Translations under genes and position numbers: made by a program | Shown: positions 53,097 through 61,766 of the stretch, piece by piece | How positions within the stretch are numbered: position 1 is the stretch's first letter | Layout: every line of letters starts with the position of its first letter | Origin: Chitinophagaceae bacterium | GTDB lineage: Bacteria > Bacteroidota > Bacteroidia > Chitinophagales > Chitinophagaceae | DNA length: 64,000 nt | NCBI GenBank assembly: GCA_020847395.1 | Contig: JADLCD010000032.1 | Coordinates: 19,628-83,627, forward strand | Direction: 5' to 3' | The notes under the pieces: generated by a model | Seen by the model: the letters and a program-made list of their open reading frames with translations, nothing else | Told to the model about the DNA's origin: nothing | Databases searched by the model: none

Positions 53097-53984
53097 TTAC
53101 TTCCCAAGCATTGGAAATAATCTTTTGATTGTTTTTTCATCCGGCTGGGCGCCATACTCACATATTTCAAATACTTCTGCATACTTTGCTGTTGCGGCTT
53201 TTTGTTTGCCATAATACTTCTCTAATGCTGTTTTTACCTCTGGTTGCAAAGGGCGGTCATACCATGTTGCCAACCATTTTATCCTGTCAGTGGCTGCTGC
53301 AGGCACTTGGTCTGCGTAGCCACCTATCCATGGAAGCCATTCATAAAACTGCGAAATGTGTGCATCCAGGGCATATATTTTTTTGTCGTAAACAGCAGTA
53401 ATATCTACTGCAATATCCGGTGTAAACAGGTTGGGTTTTTTAAAATGATCGTAGGAGTACAAAAACACGGGGTTCTTTTTAAGCGGTGCTACATCAGGCA
53501 CCACGTTGGGCACGCCTACCATATAAGCAGCATCCTGAACGAGCACACCGGTATAACGGTGATCAGGGTGATAATCGTTGGGTCGTGGAGCAATTACAAT
53601 GTCTGCATTCCATTCCCTGATTTTACGGATGATTTGTAAACGTACAGCCAGCCCCGGTTCCAGCTCGCCATCATGATTATCAAGAATATCATATGCTACT
53701 CCAAAGCGTTTACCTGCTTCCTTTGCTTCTGCTGCCCTTCTTTTCGCCAATGCACCGCCACCTTCGGTTTGATGCCCGGCATCTCCATTGGTAACAGATA
53801 AAAATTTAACCGCGCATCCCATCTGCGAAAATAAAATAGCAGTGCCTCCTGCATCAAGATCACAATCATCAGGATGAGCGCCAATTACTATTACGCGAAC
53901 CGGTTGACTGGATGTTTGAGCATGTAACTGTATTGATAGAAAACCAAGAACAAAGAAATGGGCAAACAGGTTTTTAAGATTCAT
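53097..53984 (-). CDS. secreted PIG-L (LmbE) family deacetylase
   Basis: A 295-residue exported zinc deacetylase. After a signal peptide (ending QLHAQ) comes the zinc motif IGAHPDDCDLDAGG (H37, D39, D40), TNGDAGHQ, and YHPDHRYTG with the third ligand His. PIG-L enzymes remove acetyl groups from GlcNAc conjugates. I use the ATG at 53984, which starts with a lysine-containing signal peptide; another ATG is at 54005. No N-acetylglucosamine cluster is nearby, but the next gene on the strand is also a secreted hydrolase. Confidence 0.9.
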   Translation of the reverse strand: MNLKNLFAHFFVLGFLSIQLHAQTSSQPVRVIVIGAHPDDCDLDAGGTAILFSQMGCAVKFLSVTNGDAGHQTEGGGALAKRRAAEAKEAGKRFGVAYDILDNHDGELEPGLAVRLQIIRKIREWNADIVIAPRPNDYHPDHRYTGVLVQDAAYMVGVPNVVPDVAPLKKNPVFLYSYDHFKKPNLFTPDIAVDITAVYDKKIYALDAHISQFYEWLPWIGGYADQVPAAATDRIKWLATWYDRPLQPEVKTALEKYYGKQKAATAKYAEVFEICEYGAQPDEKTIKRLFPMLGK

Positions 53985-54106
53985 GATGGCTGCTTTATTA
54001 ATCATCTGAATATACGCAGGTTTTTATTTATTACAATGCTATTCTTTTACGTGAAGCGGGGGAAATTATTTTTATGAGCGCTTCTTGCTCACCTCTATAT
54101 TACAAA

Positions 54107-55213
54107 TTATGATGTTAGCACTTCAACGGGAACCAAAGCTGGTAAATGAGGCAATAGTATTTGGTTGATCTGCATTACAACCTGCTCAATATTTATATCG
54201 TTTCTGTTTGCAAATATTACTACGAGATAGTTTAACTCCGGGATGGAAAAGCTGTAAGTTCTGAATCCTCCATTACCGCCGCTATGATAAACATAAGCGG
54301 GTTGCTGGCGTGTATTTACAAACCAGCCATAGCCATACCCCAAATTATTTTGATTTGGTATGGGGTTTTGTATAGAGCGGGCAAGCGCAATATCCTCCCG
54401 GTTCAATATTGCAGCATTTTGCAAACTTTGAAACCATTTTACATAGTCGTTTACAGAAGTATAGATAGCGCCATCACCTTCTGTTGAGAAGAAAACATTT
54501 TCCTCAGCTTGTGATTTTATAAATTTTCCTGTGGCGCTGTCTTTATTATAACCTGTGGCTGCGTTATAAATCTTTTCCTGCTCATTCCATACGGTACTGT
54601 GGTTCATATTAAGTGGAGAGAAAAAAGTTTGCCTGATGAAATCTTTATAAATTTTTCCACTTGTTTTTTCCAATACAAGTCCAGATAAACAGTAAGCCGT
54701 ATTGCTGTACCGGAATGAACTACCCGGCGCAAAATAAAAACTGTCTTTGTTTTTGATGGCTTCATATACCTGCTTTGCATAGCCGTGTTTTCCTTTTTCA
54801 ATTTTTACAAAATCATAATGGTCTGTAATGCCGGAGCTGTGTGTAAGTAATTGGCGGATTGTTACTTTTTCAGATACATTTTTGTTCATGTGAGGGAAAT
54901 AATGATCGATGTTCTGTTCGGGGTTCAGCAGTTTCTTTTCCTGCAAATAAAGCATGCCCGCCGCAGTGAATTGTTTGGTTAATGAGGCGATATTGAAATT
55001 AGTCGCCGCTGTTATTTTGCTCTTGGTAACAATATTGGATAAACCATATCCTTTGGAGAAGATAGTTTTACCATCCTTCACAATTGCTACAGCAATACCG
55101 GGCTTGTCTTTCGCAAAGACAGAATCCAGCAAATGATCCACTTCTTTTAATTGATCTTGCCCTTTTGAGAAAATATTTGAAAACAATAAAATGCTCAAGA
55201 TTAATAATCGCAT
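54107..55213 (-). CDS. secreted serine hydrolase, class C beta-lactamase fold
   Basis: A 368-residue exported hydrolase with the penicillin-binding-protein fold. The nucleophile is S77 with K80 (NIASLTKQF), the YxN motif is Y169-S-N171 (FRYSNTAYCL), and the third motif is YHSGGNGGF. There is a signal peptide of about 17 residues. The HSG third box, rather than KTG, indicates an esterase, D-aminopeptidase or peptidase-type member rather than an antibiotic beta-lactamase. Substrate unknown. Confidence 0.92.
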   Translation of the reverse strand: MRLLILSILLFSNIFSKGQDQLKEVDHLLDSVFAKDKPGIAVAIVKDGKTIFSKGYGLSNIVTKSKITAATNFNIASLTKQFTAAGMLYLQEKKLLNPEQNIDHYFPHMNKNVSEKVTIRQLLTHSSGITDHYDFVKIEKGKHGYAKQVYEAIKNKDSFYFAPGSSFRYSNTAYCLSGLVLEKTSGKIYKDFIRQTFFSPLNMNHSTVWNEQEKIYNAATGYNKDSATGKFIKSQAEENVFFSTEGDGAIYTSVNDYVKWFQSLQNAAILNREDIALARSIQNPIPNQNNLGYGYGWFVNTRQQPAYVYHSGGNGGFRTYSFSIPELNYLVVIFANRNDINIEQVVMQINQILLPHLPALVPVEVLTS

Positions 55214-55318
55214 AATCTAAGTTATGAAATAAGGAAACTTTATACAGGAAACAAAAGCAATTTAAATTTTTAAAAAAACTTTTGAACAGAAAATTGATAC
55301 CAACAACGGCGTTGAAAA

Positions 55319-55906
55319 TTATTCAGGCACCTGGTATTTACTATCACTAACCGGGAGAATAGGTAATTGATTCGCATATACAACCAGCTTGTGTCCAACT
55401 AATTTCTTTAATACAGGGTCTGCGAATTTTAACTCTTTAACCTGGTATGGTGGATACACATAAAGTTTATATAACTTATTGTGTAGCCCGGTGTCATCAC
55501 ATTCAACAAAAAACACCCACGCTTCAGGCTTATCTAAAATAATATCCCGGCGGGGAGCGCCAGACTGGAACACCCATGACAACCCAAAACGGTTCGCTGC
55601 TGATCTCAACATCGTCTTAACAGCAATGCCTGTAGTTTCAAAATATAAGTCATCGTTCCATGATTTTTGTTCTGCAGTGTAGATGTTATAGTCGGGTTGT
55701 GTAATGTTTCCAAATTTAGTTAATACAGCATATACAGCTTCTTCACCAAGTTTGCTGACAAAGTGATCGAGGCGAATTTTTTTTAAATCTTTTTGATTTG
55801 TATCGCTGTAATCTGTGGTGGAATTTACGGCATTAGCAAACTGCCATGCTTTAACAGCTATTGCTTTTGGTATAGTTATTTGTTGTATAGTTGTATAAAA
55901 CCTCAC
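55319..55906 (-). CDS. putative PD-(D/E)xK-fold nuclease-like protein, orphan
   Basis: I do not recognise a named family. From the GTG at 55906 the protein has 195 residues. The order helix with E55 (LGEEAVYAVL), then D86 (WNDDLYF) at the start of a strand, then K97 after a hydrophobic pair (GIAVKT), then SWVFQSG and a second Asp-rich strand (WVFFVECDD), is the layout of type II restriction enzymes of the PD-(D/E)xK superfamily, here with Ala where E/D/Q is usual before VK. No methyltransferase is adjacent. The frame continues to an ATG at 55993, but the added 29 residues look like a hydrophobic, non-family extension. A stray REP half lies just after the stop (55299-55313). Confidence 0.45.
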   Translation of the reverse strand: MRFYTTIQQITIPKAIAVKAWQFANAVNSTTDYSDTNQKDLKKIRLDHFVSKLGEEAVYAVLTKFGNITQPDYNIYTAEQKSWNDDLYFETTGIAVKTMLRSAANRFGLSWVFQSGAPRRDIILDKPEAWVFFVECDDTGLHNKLYKLYVYPPYQVKELKFADPVLKKLVGHKLVVYANQLPILPVSDSKYQVPE

Positions 55907-56007
55907 CGTTACGAAATAAAATAGTAAAACTTGTAACGTATAATTTGTACAAAAAAGAATATGCTGAAATGATTGTAACGCTAATGTATACAATATCGTT
56001 TAAATAT

Positions 56008-56092
56008 GCGTGCATATTCCAAATTTTCGCTCGTTTAGGGTTAAGCAGCATGAGGGCAAACTACATATGAAGCGAAAATTTGGGATGCGCCC
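56008..56092. mobile_element. decayed copy of the MITE-like element
   Basis: Imperfect arms at 56008-56032 and 56068-56092 share TTCCAAATTTTCGC / GCGAAAATTTGGGATGC with the arms of the 7245-7369 element. The centre is shorter and no flanking duplication is clear. A REP element starts 8 bp downstream. Confidence 0.5.
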
Positions 56093-56099
56093 AAATACG

Positions 56100-56156
56100 C
56101 AATTGTTGCTGGCCAAGCAGGAACACGTTGCCTGTGCTTAACACCGGCAACGCCGT
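56100..56156. repeat. REP element (full unit)
   Basis: CAATTGTTGCTGGCCAAGCA opens a 57-bp unit whose far end is ACACCGGCAACGCCGT; the two ends pair as GTTGCTGG and CCGGCAAC. The same unit with small changes is at 60269, 60438 and 62334. Confidence 0.75.
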
Positions 56157-56180
56157 AAAGTGCATGTAAATATAAATTGG

Positions 56181-57104
56181 TTATGGTAACTGGTAGTGCT
56201 GAAAGAATTCCCACAGCAAATCGTTTGCGTTAATAGATGAGGATGGAATATCACCATCAGGGCCGCCGGGCAAACCTCCCGGCCATGCGTGTCCGCCATC
56301 CTCGGTAAGATAATATTGAACAGAGGAGTTATCGCTGCACTGATCCCATTTTTTAAAAGTATACTTGCTGTTGGAAACCACTACCTGTGCAGGAGCAGTA
56401 CAACCATTGTTTACACTCCAAACGTTAAGCACCGAATCGAGCGGCGGGCAATATACACCACTTATACCATTACCATAGCCGCCGGTATACACTATATTTT
56501 CATCAAGCTTTGAATGCATGTGCAGAACAGGAACGGGGTGGGAAGGCGTACAATCACCATTTACTACCATTGTAGAACTATTAGGTGCAATAGCTGCAAT
56601 TTTGTCCGACAATTCGCATGCAAGCCTGTAGCTCATCATACCTCCGTTAGAATGGCCGGTTGCATATACCTTTTTAGGATTGATTTTATAGTTAGCCAAT
56701 AAATGATCAATCAACTGACTGATGAATTTAACATCATCTATCTTATTGGTTACTGCGCTTCCGCAGCATGCCCCGGCATTCCATGTATTGATAGCCCCTG
56801 TACCTTCCGGATACACTACTATAAACCCCGCAGCATCAGCTTTTTCGGTAAGTTTTGATGTGTTTTCAAACTGTGATGAGTTTCCTCCTCCTCCATGCAT
56901 GGCAATAACCAATGAGAAGCCTGAAGATTCATAATAGCCCGGGGGAAGATTTAATGTATAAGCCCGGTCAATGCCGTCTACTTTAATGCTTTCGGAAAAG
57001 CGATACGTTTTTTCAGTATCAGGCGGCGTATTTTTTGAGCAGCCGGATAGTATCAAAACAGTTATTATTAAACTTGCCTGTATAAACAAATGACGGTTTC
57101 TCAT
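56181..57104 (-). CDS. secreted lipoprotein esterase, PHB-depolymerase (LpqC) family
   Basis: A 307-residue alpha/beta hydrolase anchored as a lipoprotein (lipobox ILSGC, C22). The oxyanion region is VIAMHGGGGN, the nucleophile S152 is in ATGHSNGGMMSYRLA, the acid is probably the Asp in SKLDENIVY, and the catalytic His is in EDGGHAWPGG. Paired cysteines (GACCGS and others) suit export. This group covers polyhydroxybutyrate depolymerases, feruloyl esterases and acetylxylan esterases; a plant-polymer esterase is a fair guess but not shown. Confidence 0.9.
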   Translation of the reverse strand: MRNRHLFIQASLIITVLILSGCSKNTPPDTEKTYRFSESIKVDGIDRAYTLNLPPGYYESSGFSLVIAMHGGGGNSSQFENTSKLTEKADAAGFIVVYPEGTGAINTWNAGACCGSAVTNKIDDVKFISQLIDHLLANYKINPKKVYATGHSNGGMMSYRLACELSDKIAAIAPNSSTMVVNGDCTPSHPVPVLHMHSKLDENIVYTGGYGNGISGVYCPPLDSVLNVWSVNNGCTAPAQVVVSNSKYTFKKWDQCSDNSSVQYYLTEDGGHAWPGGLPGGPDGDIPSSSINANDLLWEFFQHYQLP

Positions 57105-57296
57105 TTCAAAAGGTTTAAGTATTGACTATACAAGGTATAAACGGTTTAATGTAAAAGAAATTTTATCAGGTAATAAATAAAAAAACTGAAGACTTTCGGT
57201 ATGATATTATTGATGTTTGTGAGTTGGCCATATCAACAACCGTAGGGAGAAAAAGAAAAGTATTATGACTTATAGCATGTAATAATCCAAAGTCAT

Positions 57297-57455
57297 CTAT
57301 ACCTGTTTCATTGAAATAATGTGGTTTTGTACAAGAAAGCGTAAGCTGTTTACTATGATATTTTTGTATTTATCAGGCTCCAGCAGTTTCTTCCACTCCA
57401 GGTTTGTTGCAGTAAAGAGAATGGGATTGGTTGTGTGAGTTGGCCTCACCAATAA
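57297..57455 (-). pseudogene. fragment of a REP-associated tyrosine transposase
   Basis: The minus frame gives FTATNLEWKKLLEPDKYK and NSLRFLVQNH, the N-terminal part of a RAYT (IS200-like Y1 transposase family) closely matching the larger relic at 60214. The HUH motif and everything after are missing, and its upstream side runs directly into REP sequence. The remaining gap 57105-57296 has nothing else except a partial REP word near 57228-57245. Confidence 0.7.
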
Positions 57456-57517
57456 CAGTAGGTTTTTAAGAAATAACATATCGAAACTCAATTGTTATTG
57501 GTGAAGCCGGAACAAGG
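57434..57517. repeat. pair of inverted REP halves
   Basis: GTGAGTTGGCCTCACCAATA (57434-57453) and CAATTGTTATTGGTGAAGCC (57489-57508) are inverted REP ends, making a BIME-like unit beside the transposase fragment. Confidence 0.65.
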
Positions 57518-57527
57518 TATCAAAACA

Positions 57528-58526
57528 TTAATCATTGTTTTTTTCGCCCGTTCTTTGGTTATGTGTACTGTCGCTGTTAGGGGTAATCGTCTTAATCATT
57601 TCTTTAGCTCTCGGATCTATGGCATTTAGCCGCAGTTGTTCAGGCGTATTTTTAAGCATTGGTATAATGCATAAATATTTTACCGGTTGCACATTTTTAT
57701 CCTGCCTGTTTAAATAAACCATTACATTAAAGGCCCACACAGGCTGCAGGTAATTACCGTTATTATCATAATAAGATTTTACTGAGCTTCTTATTTCATA
57801 AGGCGCCTGCCCAAATTCAGTTTGTATCTGTTGCTTTGCCTGCTCCTGTGCTTCTGACTGGGTAAACACCTCAGGAGTGGTTAGTTGTTTTGCGCTGCTT
57901 TTATTTAATTCTCTCCAGCGCCTGTTTAAACCAACTATTTCTCCTTTGTCACCAATGTTAATGATGATTTTAGAACCTGCCCCAATAACGGGCAGACTAT
58001 CTATTGTTCTGCTATAAGTAAGTGTTATTAATTTATCAATAACGGGTCCTGCTTTTTGCCCGTTTATCACTGCCTGTTCTCTTACACCACCATTATGAAT
58101 AAGCCTCATTTCAGATTCATTGCCCGGGAAAATATTTTTACTTTTCATAAAGCTTTCAGCAATTTTTACCGCTTCATCTTTTGAAGGAAGCTTTGGAATT
58201 ACATTGCCATATTCTTTAGGAGACTTGCTAAATTCAAAATTGCCGTTATTCAGATTTTGCTCAAATGTTGTATTTACATCTGTGTCAGAAACAAAGTAAA
58301 CTACGTTTTCATCTTTGTTTAGCGTGAGGTCATGTACATCTTTGATCCCAAGATAATCACTGATCAATTGTTTTGAATGATCGGCTGTAAGCGCTGGCGT
58401 TTTTTCAAAGCTGTATAAATATACCTGTTCTTTTTCGCCTCCCTGTTGTTTTGTATTGCATTTACATGCATTAAAGCAGTTAACGCTGAAAATGAGTGTG
58501 AGGTATAACAAATATTTTAATCGCAT
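57528..58526 (-). CDS. lipoprotein with PepSY-like repeats
   Basis: A 332-residue lipoprotein (FNAC lipobox, C21). The segments SKDEAVKIAESFMKSK and SEAQEQAKQQIQTEFG followed by strand-rich stretches look like two diverged PepSY-type alpha/beta units, which in other proteins inhibit or chaperone secreted peptidases. The C-terminal 30 residues are polar and disordered. It starts 47 bp after the stop of the secreted gene upstream on the same strand, so the two probably form an operon. The PepSY call is from pattern only. Confidence 0.55.
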   Translation of the reverse strand: MRLKYLLYLTLIFSVNCFNACKCNTKQQGGEKEQVYLYSFEKTPALTADHSKQLISDYLGIKDVHDLTLNKDENVVYFVSDTDVNTTFEQNLNNGNFEFSKSPKEYGNVIPKLPSKDEAVKIAESFMKSKNIFPGNESEMRLIHNGGVREQAVINGQKAGPVIDKLITLTYSRTIDSLPVIGAGSKIIINIGDKGEIVGLNRRWRELNKSSAKQLTTPEVFTQSEAQEQAKQQIQTEFGQAPYEIRSSVKSYYDNNGNYLQPVWAFNVMVYLNRQDKNVQPVKYLCIIPMLKNTPEQLRLNAIDPRAKEMIKTITPNSDSTHNQRTGEKNND

Positions 58527-58573
58527 ATTTTTTTATTTATAATAATGAATAATTGCATGAAATAATACAGTCG

Positions 58574-59356
58574 TTAATATTGCCATATTGTTTTCATGTT
58601 TGTAGTACCATAAGGGTCAGCAGCCACATAATTGCCCAGTCTGTCATTTTCTGTGGTAGTATAAATTATGCAACTGGCATACCCTGGAAATTCAGTATAA
58701 GTTCCGTCATCATAAAAAGTTCTTTCGCCATCAACGGCACTAAACCACGATTGCCAAACACCGCCATTAGCTTTTAATTTATTTGCATAACGATTGGGTA
58801 TTCCATTATCAGAATAGCTGAGTGTTCTAAAGCCGCATAGCTGGTGCAAGCCATGAAATAATGTTGACCACGGTGTCCACCAGTCTCCGCTTGCAGGCGC
58901 TTCCGGTGCTGATGCTACCGTAGAGCAGGATTCGATAATCAGGAATTCAAGATCGCCACTGCCATGGGCTAAATCTCCATAACCGGGTACGGTACGCAAA
59001 TCAACACCATCACTGGTACTTTGATTTGTTTGTACATAATATGAACTACCATGTGCAGCCACATAAGAGAGGTCCATCTTATCTACAAAATCAAGATGAT
59101 TTGTATCAAATTCAAATGGTTCGCCCCAATAATATTGTACTTCCTGCCAACGGTTGTTACCAATATTTTGCCAGCCCTGAAAATTCTTGATAAAATTCCA
59201 TACATTCCTTACAAACCGATCTTCCGCCCTGTCTACGTAACCGCCAATTTCTCTGTCGGCAGAATGAACAGATGAAAAAGAAATACCCATACAAATGAGT
59301 GTGATAAGAAAAGCCTTTCTTTTTGCGAAAGCTATCTTTAAAAAACCTGATTTCAT
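58574..59356 (-). CDS. secreted DUF6345-like protein with caspase-like His/Cys motifs
   Basis: A 260-residue exported protein (signal peptide ending SVHSA). It resembles the DUF6345 group as I remember it. The core has DLSYVAAHGSSYYV with H102-G103, and LEFLIIESCSTVAS with C144, each at the end of a hydrophobic strand. A strand-HG and strand-C pair is the hallmark of clan CD cysteine peptidases (caspase, gingipain, C11). It may therefore be a peptidase, but this is not established for the family. I use the ATG at 59356, right before the basic start of the signal peptide; an ORF continues to 59401. It precedes the PepSY-like lipoprotein, a plausible inhibitor or partner. Confidence 0.6.
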   Translation of the reverse strand: MKSGFLKIAFAKRKAFLITLICMGISFSSVHSADREIGGYVDRAEDRFVRNVWNFIKNFQGWQNIGNNRWQEVQYYWGEPFEFDTNHLDFVDKMDLSYVAAHGSSYYVQTNQSTSDGVDLRTVPGYGDLAHGSGDLEFLIIESCSTVASAPEAPASGDWWTPWSTLFHGLHQLCGFRTLSYSDNGIPNRYANKLKANGGVWQSWFSAVDGERTFYDDGTYTEFPGYASCIIYTTTENDRLGNYVAADPYGTTNMKTIWQY

Positions 59357-59764
59357 TGATGTAAATTTTGCTTTGCGCCTACTCTGATCAGTTTTCAGCA
59401 TCCCTGATGCATACTTTCTTATTTCATGTCGTTGTTCTGCTTCTCCGACTTTGGATCGTAAGCTATCATGAGGTTGCCTTAATTATACGTGTTTTGCCTG
59501 TTTGTTGTTGAACTGCTATCCCAATAATTATAGCCCGTAAATACACAGATGTTACCCCCTAAAAAAATAAATATTTATTACTAATGCTTCGGCCGGATAT
59601 ATAAAACATTCACCGGAGCCACTGTTATTTGAAATGCTGGCACGGAGTAATGTGTGCCAGAAGATGAGATTGGATACATTAAAAGCAGCAGTGTTTTTTT
59701 ATTTGTAATGTTATCCCGGAAATTTATTTCCGCTACAGGCGGTGTTTCACCCGCCTTCGAAAAT
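59357..59764. other. gene-free gap
   Basis: About 400 bp with no convincing gene. Only a short AGGCGG / CCGCCT hairpin (59732-59754) is visible before the REP/transposase zone begins. Confidence 0.4.
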
Positions 59765-60214
59765 TTAGGTGCCGTTGTTGGGTGTTATGTGAATGTGCCT
59801 CACCAACAACAGTAGAATATAATCCAGTTTTTGCTCATACACTGTGTTGGTTCTAAGCTCAATACTCAGCGGGTTTCTTTCCCAAAACTGGTATTTCCTG
59901 TCTTTTGCATTTACTTTAAAGTGATTCAATACCTGGGGATGATTTTTTAACAAATCCGCTTTAATCCGCTAAGCTGTAAATTTTAAAAAATCCCTTTGGA
60001 CGGCGTCTGTTTTATATCTGCTTTTCATTTGCCATATCAGGTGTAAATGATTGGGCAAAATAACAAAAGCGTTTAAGATGATGCGACTCTCCCGTACAAG
60101 AAAGTGCAAGCTGTTTACAACAATATCTTTGTATTTATCCGGCGCTAACAGTTTTTTCCATTCCAGGTTTGTTGCTGTAAAGAAATTAGGATATCCGGTG
60201 ATGATATTTTTCAT
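59765..60214 (-). pseudogene. REP-associated tyrosine transposase (RAYT), broken by a stop and truncated at a REP
   Basis: The minus frame from 60214 reads ATNLEWKKLLAPDKYKDIV, then the HUH metal motif in VILPNHLHLIWQ, RYKTDAVQRDFLKFTA, then an in-frame TAG at 59969-59971, then in the same frame RIKADLLKNHPQVLNHF, FWERNPLSIELRTNTVYEQK, and LDYI. The usual HxNPV continuation is replaced by residues encoded by a REP element (59772-59812). So one nonsense change (CAG to TAG fits) and a 3' truncation at a REP have silenced it. RAYTs are single-copy relatives of IS200 transposases that mobilise or maintain REP sequences. Confidence 0.8.
59772..59812. repeat. REP half at the RAYT truncation point
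   Basis: CCGTTGTTGGGTGTTATGTG followed by GTGCCTCACCAACAACAGTA is an inverted, shortened REP. It coincides with the point where the transposase frame leaves its family. Confidence 0.65.
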
Positions 60215-60268
60215 GTTAGTATGAGGGTATAAGAATAAGTTTAATGTATGAATTGTTGTTCAAATATG

Positions 60269-60491
60269 CAATTGTTGTTGGTGAAGCCGAACACATTGCC
60301 TTTGCTCAACACTAACAACGGCGTTCGAGGTTGCGGGGTGCCGTTGCTGGGTATTCTCAATCGCCGTTGCTGTGTGTTTGTGAGTGGCAAAATACCAACA
60401 GGAATGTATAGGGGTTGATATAAAAGTTTAAGTACTAAATTGTTGTTGGCGAAGCCAGGATACATATCTGCGCTCAACACCAACAACGGCA
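60269..60491. repeat. REP cluster: two full units and inverted partial units
   Basis: Full units lie at 60269-60325 (CAATTGTTGTTGGTGAAGCC ... CACTAACAACGGCGTT) and 60438-60491 (AATTGTTGTTGGCGAAGCC ... CACCAACAACGGC). Between them, near 60340-60390, are two inverted partial units (GCCGTTGCTGGGTATT and GCCGTTGCTGTGTGTT). The layout is a typical BIME cluster directly upstream of the transposase relic. Confidence 0.75.
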
Positions 60492-60516
60492 GAACGCCAG
60501 CAACAGTGGTGCTTTT

Positions 60517-60883
60517 TTAGTCTATTTTGAAATTTTGGATTAGGTCTTTTAGTTTTTTATCAGAAATGTTGTCAACATCTCCTTTAACAAATATAGTTAG
60601 CAGGTTAACAATTACTTCTTCTTCTGAAATTGATTCGGCATTATCCGATCAAAGTGGTTTCAACTAATGAGACTATTCTTGCCCCGCCACTTTTCCCTTT
60701 TCCTTTACTTGTAATTTTAAGGCGTATTTTATAGGCTTCCTTGCCCAGAGGAGTACCAAGTCTGGGTGTAATTAAAAGAGCTTTTTCAAGATTCAATAAA
60801 TCTTTAGATAGAGATTGATATTTCTTTAGCAGAGGTTTTGCGGCGATTTTAAAGGATTTCGTAATCTTAACTGTTACTTTCAC
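60517..60883 (-). pseudogene. RelE/ParE-type toxin gene with a frameshift
   Basis: From a GTG at 60883 the frame reads KVTVKITKSFKIAAK, LLKKYQSLSKDL, LGTPLGKEAYKIRLKI, GKGKSGGARIVSLVE, all typical of RelE-type mRNA interferases, and stops early as TTLIG. One base away, in another frame, the sequence continues EEEVIVNLLTIFVKGD and KLKDLIQNF to a stop at 60517, which is the expected C terminus. Removing one base near 60655-60660 restores a toxin of about 121 residues. It overlaps the antitoxin gene by 17 bp. Confidence 0.8.
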
Positions 60884-61091
60884 GCAAAAAATCTTTTAGG
60901 TTTTGCAATTTCTTGCCAGACTTTCTTGCTTCCTTTACCTCTAAAAGGCCTTTCTTTATATCAGTAAAAACCTTCACTTTATTTTGAAGTTTAGTATATT
61001 CTTTATTAATCTTCTCCCAAGTTCTTATTGGAACTAAAACGGAAGTTTTATCTCCGTTTTCATCAACCATATATTTTAATGCACTTGCCAT
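60867..61091 (-). CDS. antitoxin of the RelE-type module
   Basis: A 74-residue protein encoded just upstream of, and overlapping, the broken RelE-type toxin. The N-terminal half (YMVDENGDKTSVLVPIRTWE) is a Phd/YefM-like strand-helix DNA-binding start, and the C-terminal half is charged and helical (EARKSGKKLQNLKDFL), as expected for the toxin-neutralising tail. Without an active toxin it would be neutral cargo. Confidence 0.75.
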   Translation of the reverse strand: MASALKYMVDENGDKTSVLVPIRTWEKINKEYTKLQNKVKVFTDIKKGLLEVKEARKSGKKLQNLKDFLRESNS

Positions 61092-61152
61092 AAAAATGTT
61101 TAATCAAAACTACAAAATTTCTTTGAATCGAAAAGCTGCCATAGCAGCACTG

Positions 61153-61352
61153 CTAACGAACAGAGCTTTCTGTAGAAGTATTGCGTCTGCCCGGAGCCGC
61201 TGCTGATTGATGAACTAAAAGTACAAGTTTAATTCTAAAGCCGGACAAAGAACGTCAAGCCCCGAACCGAAGCTGAACAGCGAATAGCTGCCGATGCTGC
61301 CAAAGTCCAGCCATCCCGAAAGCATTCGGGACAGCAAACCCCATGTTGTGCA
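61153..61352. other. cassette-junction-like region (CTAACG ... GTTGTGC)
   Basis: This gene-free stretch starts with CTAACGAAC and ends with CCCATGTTGTGC. Short inverted words (AGCTGCC/GGCAGC, CCCGAAAGCATTCGGG) lie between. The ends resemble those of the long inverted repeats at 62871-62995, so I group them as possible recombination junctions between small gene cassettes. Confidence 0.35.
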
Positions 61353-61362
61353 TTCGTGCTAT

Positions 61363-61766
61363 TACGTAGTCGTCCAATCTTCCAACTTAATTCCGCTAAT
61401 ACGTTTGAAATGATTTGTGTTGTTCGTAACCATTGTCAATTTATGCGTTACAGAAGTTACGCCAATTAAAAGGTCAAAAATCGTCAACTGGTGTTCCTGC
61501 TTTTTGTAGTCGAGCTTTTTCTTTTGCGTACAAATCCAAGGAATGGAAAATGGGAAGTATTTGTACGCCTGTCAAAAAGTTATCCAACGCTTTTTTATTC
61601 TTTTCGGGCTTCTCACTTTTCCCGACACCAAATTTAAGTTCAGCTAAAGTCATTTCTGAAATAAAGCAACTGTCTGCGTTTACTTTGTCAAATTTGGCTT
61701 CGCGAGGTCAAACTTGCCTTTCATGTAAAAGGTGGCAATATTGGTGTCAATTAGATATTTTTTCAA
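61363..61766 (-). pseudogene. VapC-type PIN-domain toxin gene with two frameshifts
   Basis: The minus strand encodes, in successive frames, KKYLIDTNIATFYMKGKFDL (from TTG 61766), then KVNADSCFISEMTLAELKFG through LDNFLTGVQILPIFHSLDLY and KAGTPVDDF, then DLLIGVTSVTHKLTMVTNN, HFKRISGIKLEDW to a stop at 61363. This is a complete PIN ribonuclease with its acids (DTN, E in LAELKFG, D in DLLIG). Frame changes occur near 61710 and at a T run near 61480, where one T too many is present. The start overlaps the antitoxin stop. Confidence 0.85.
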
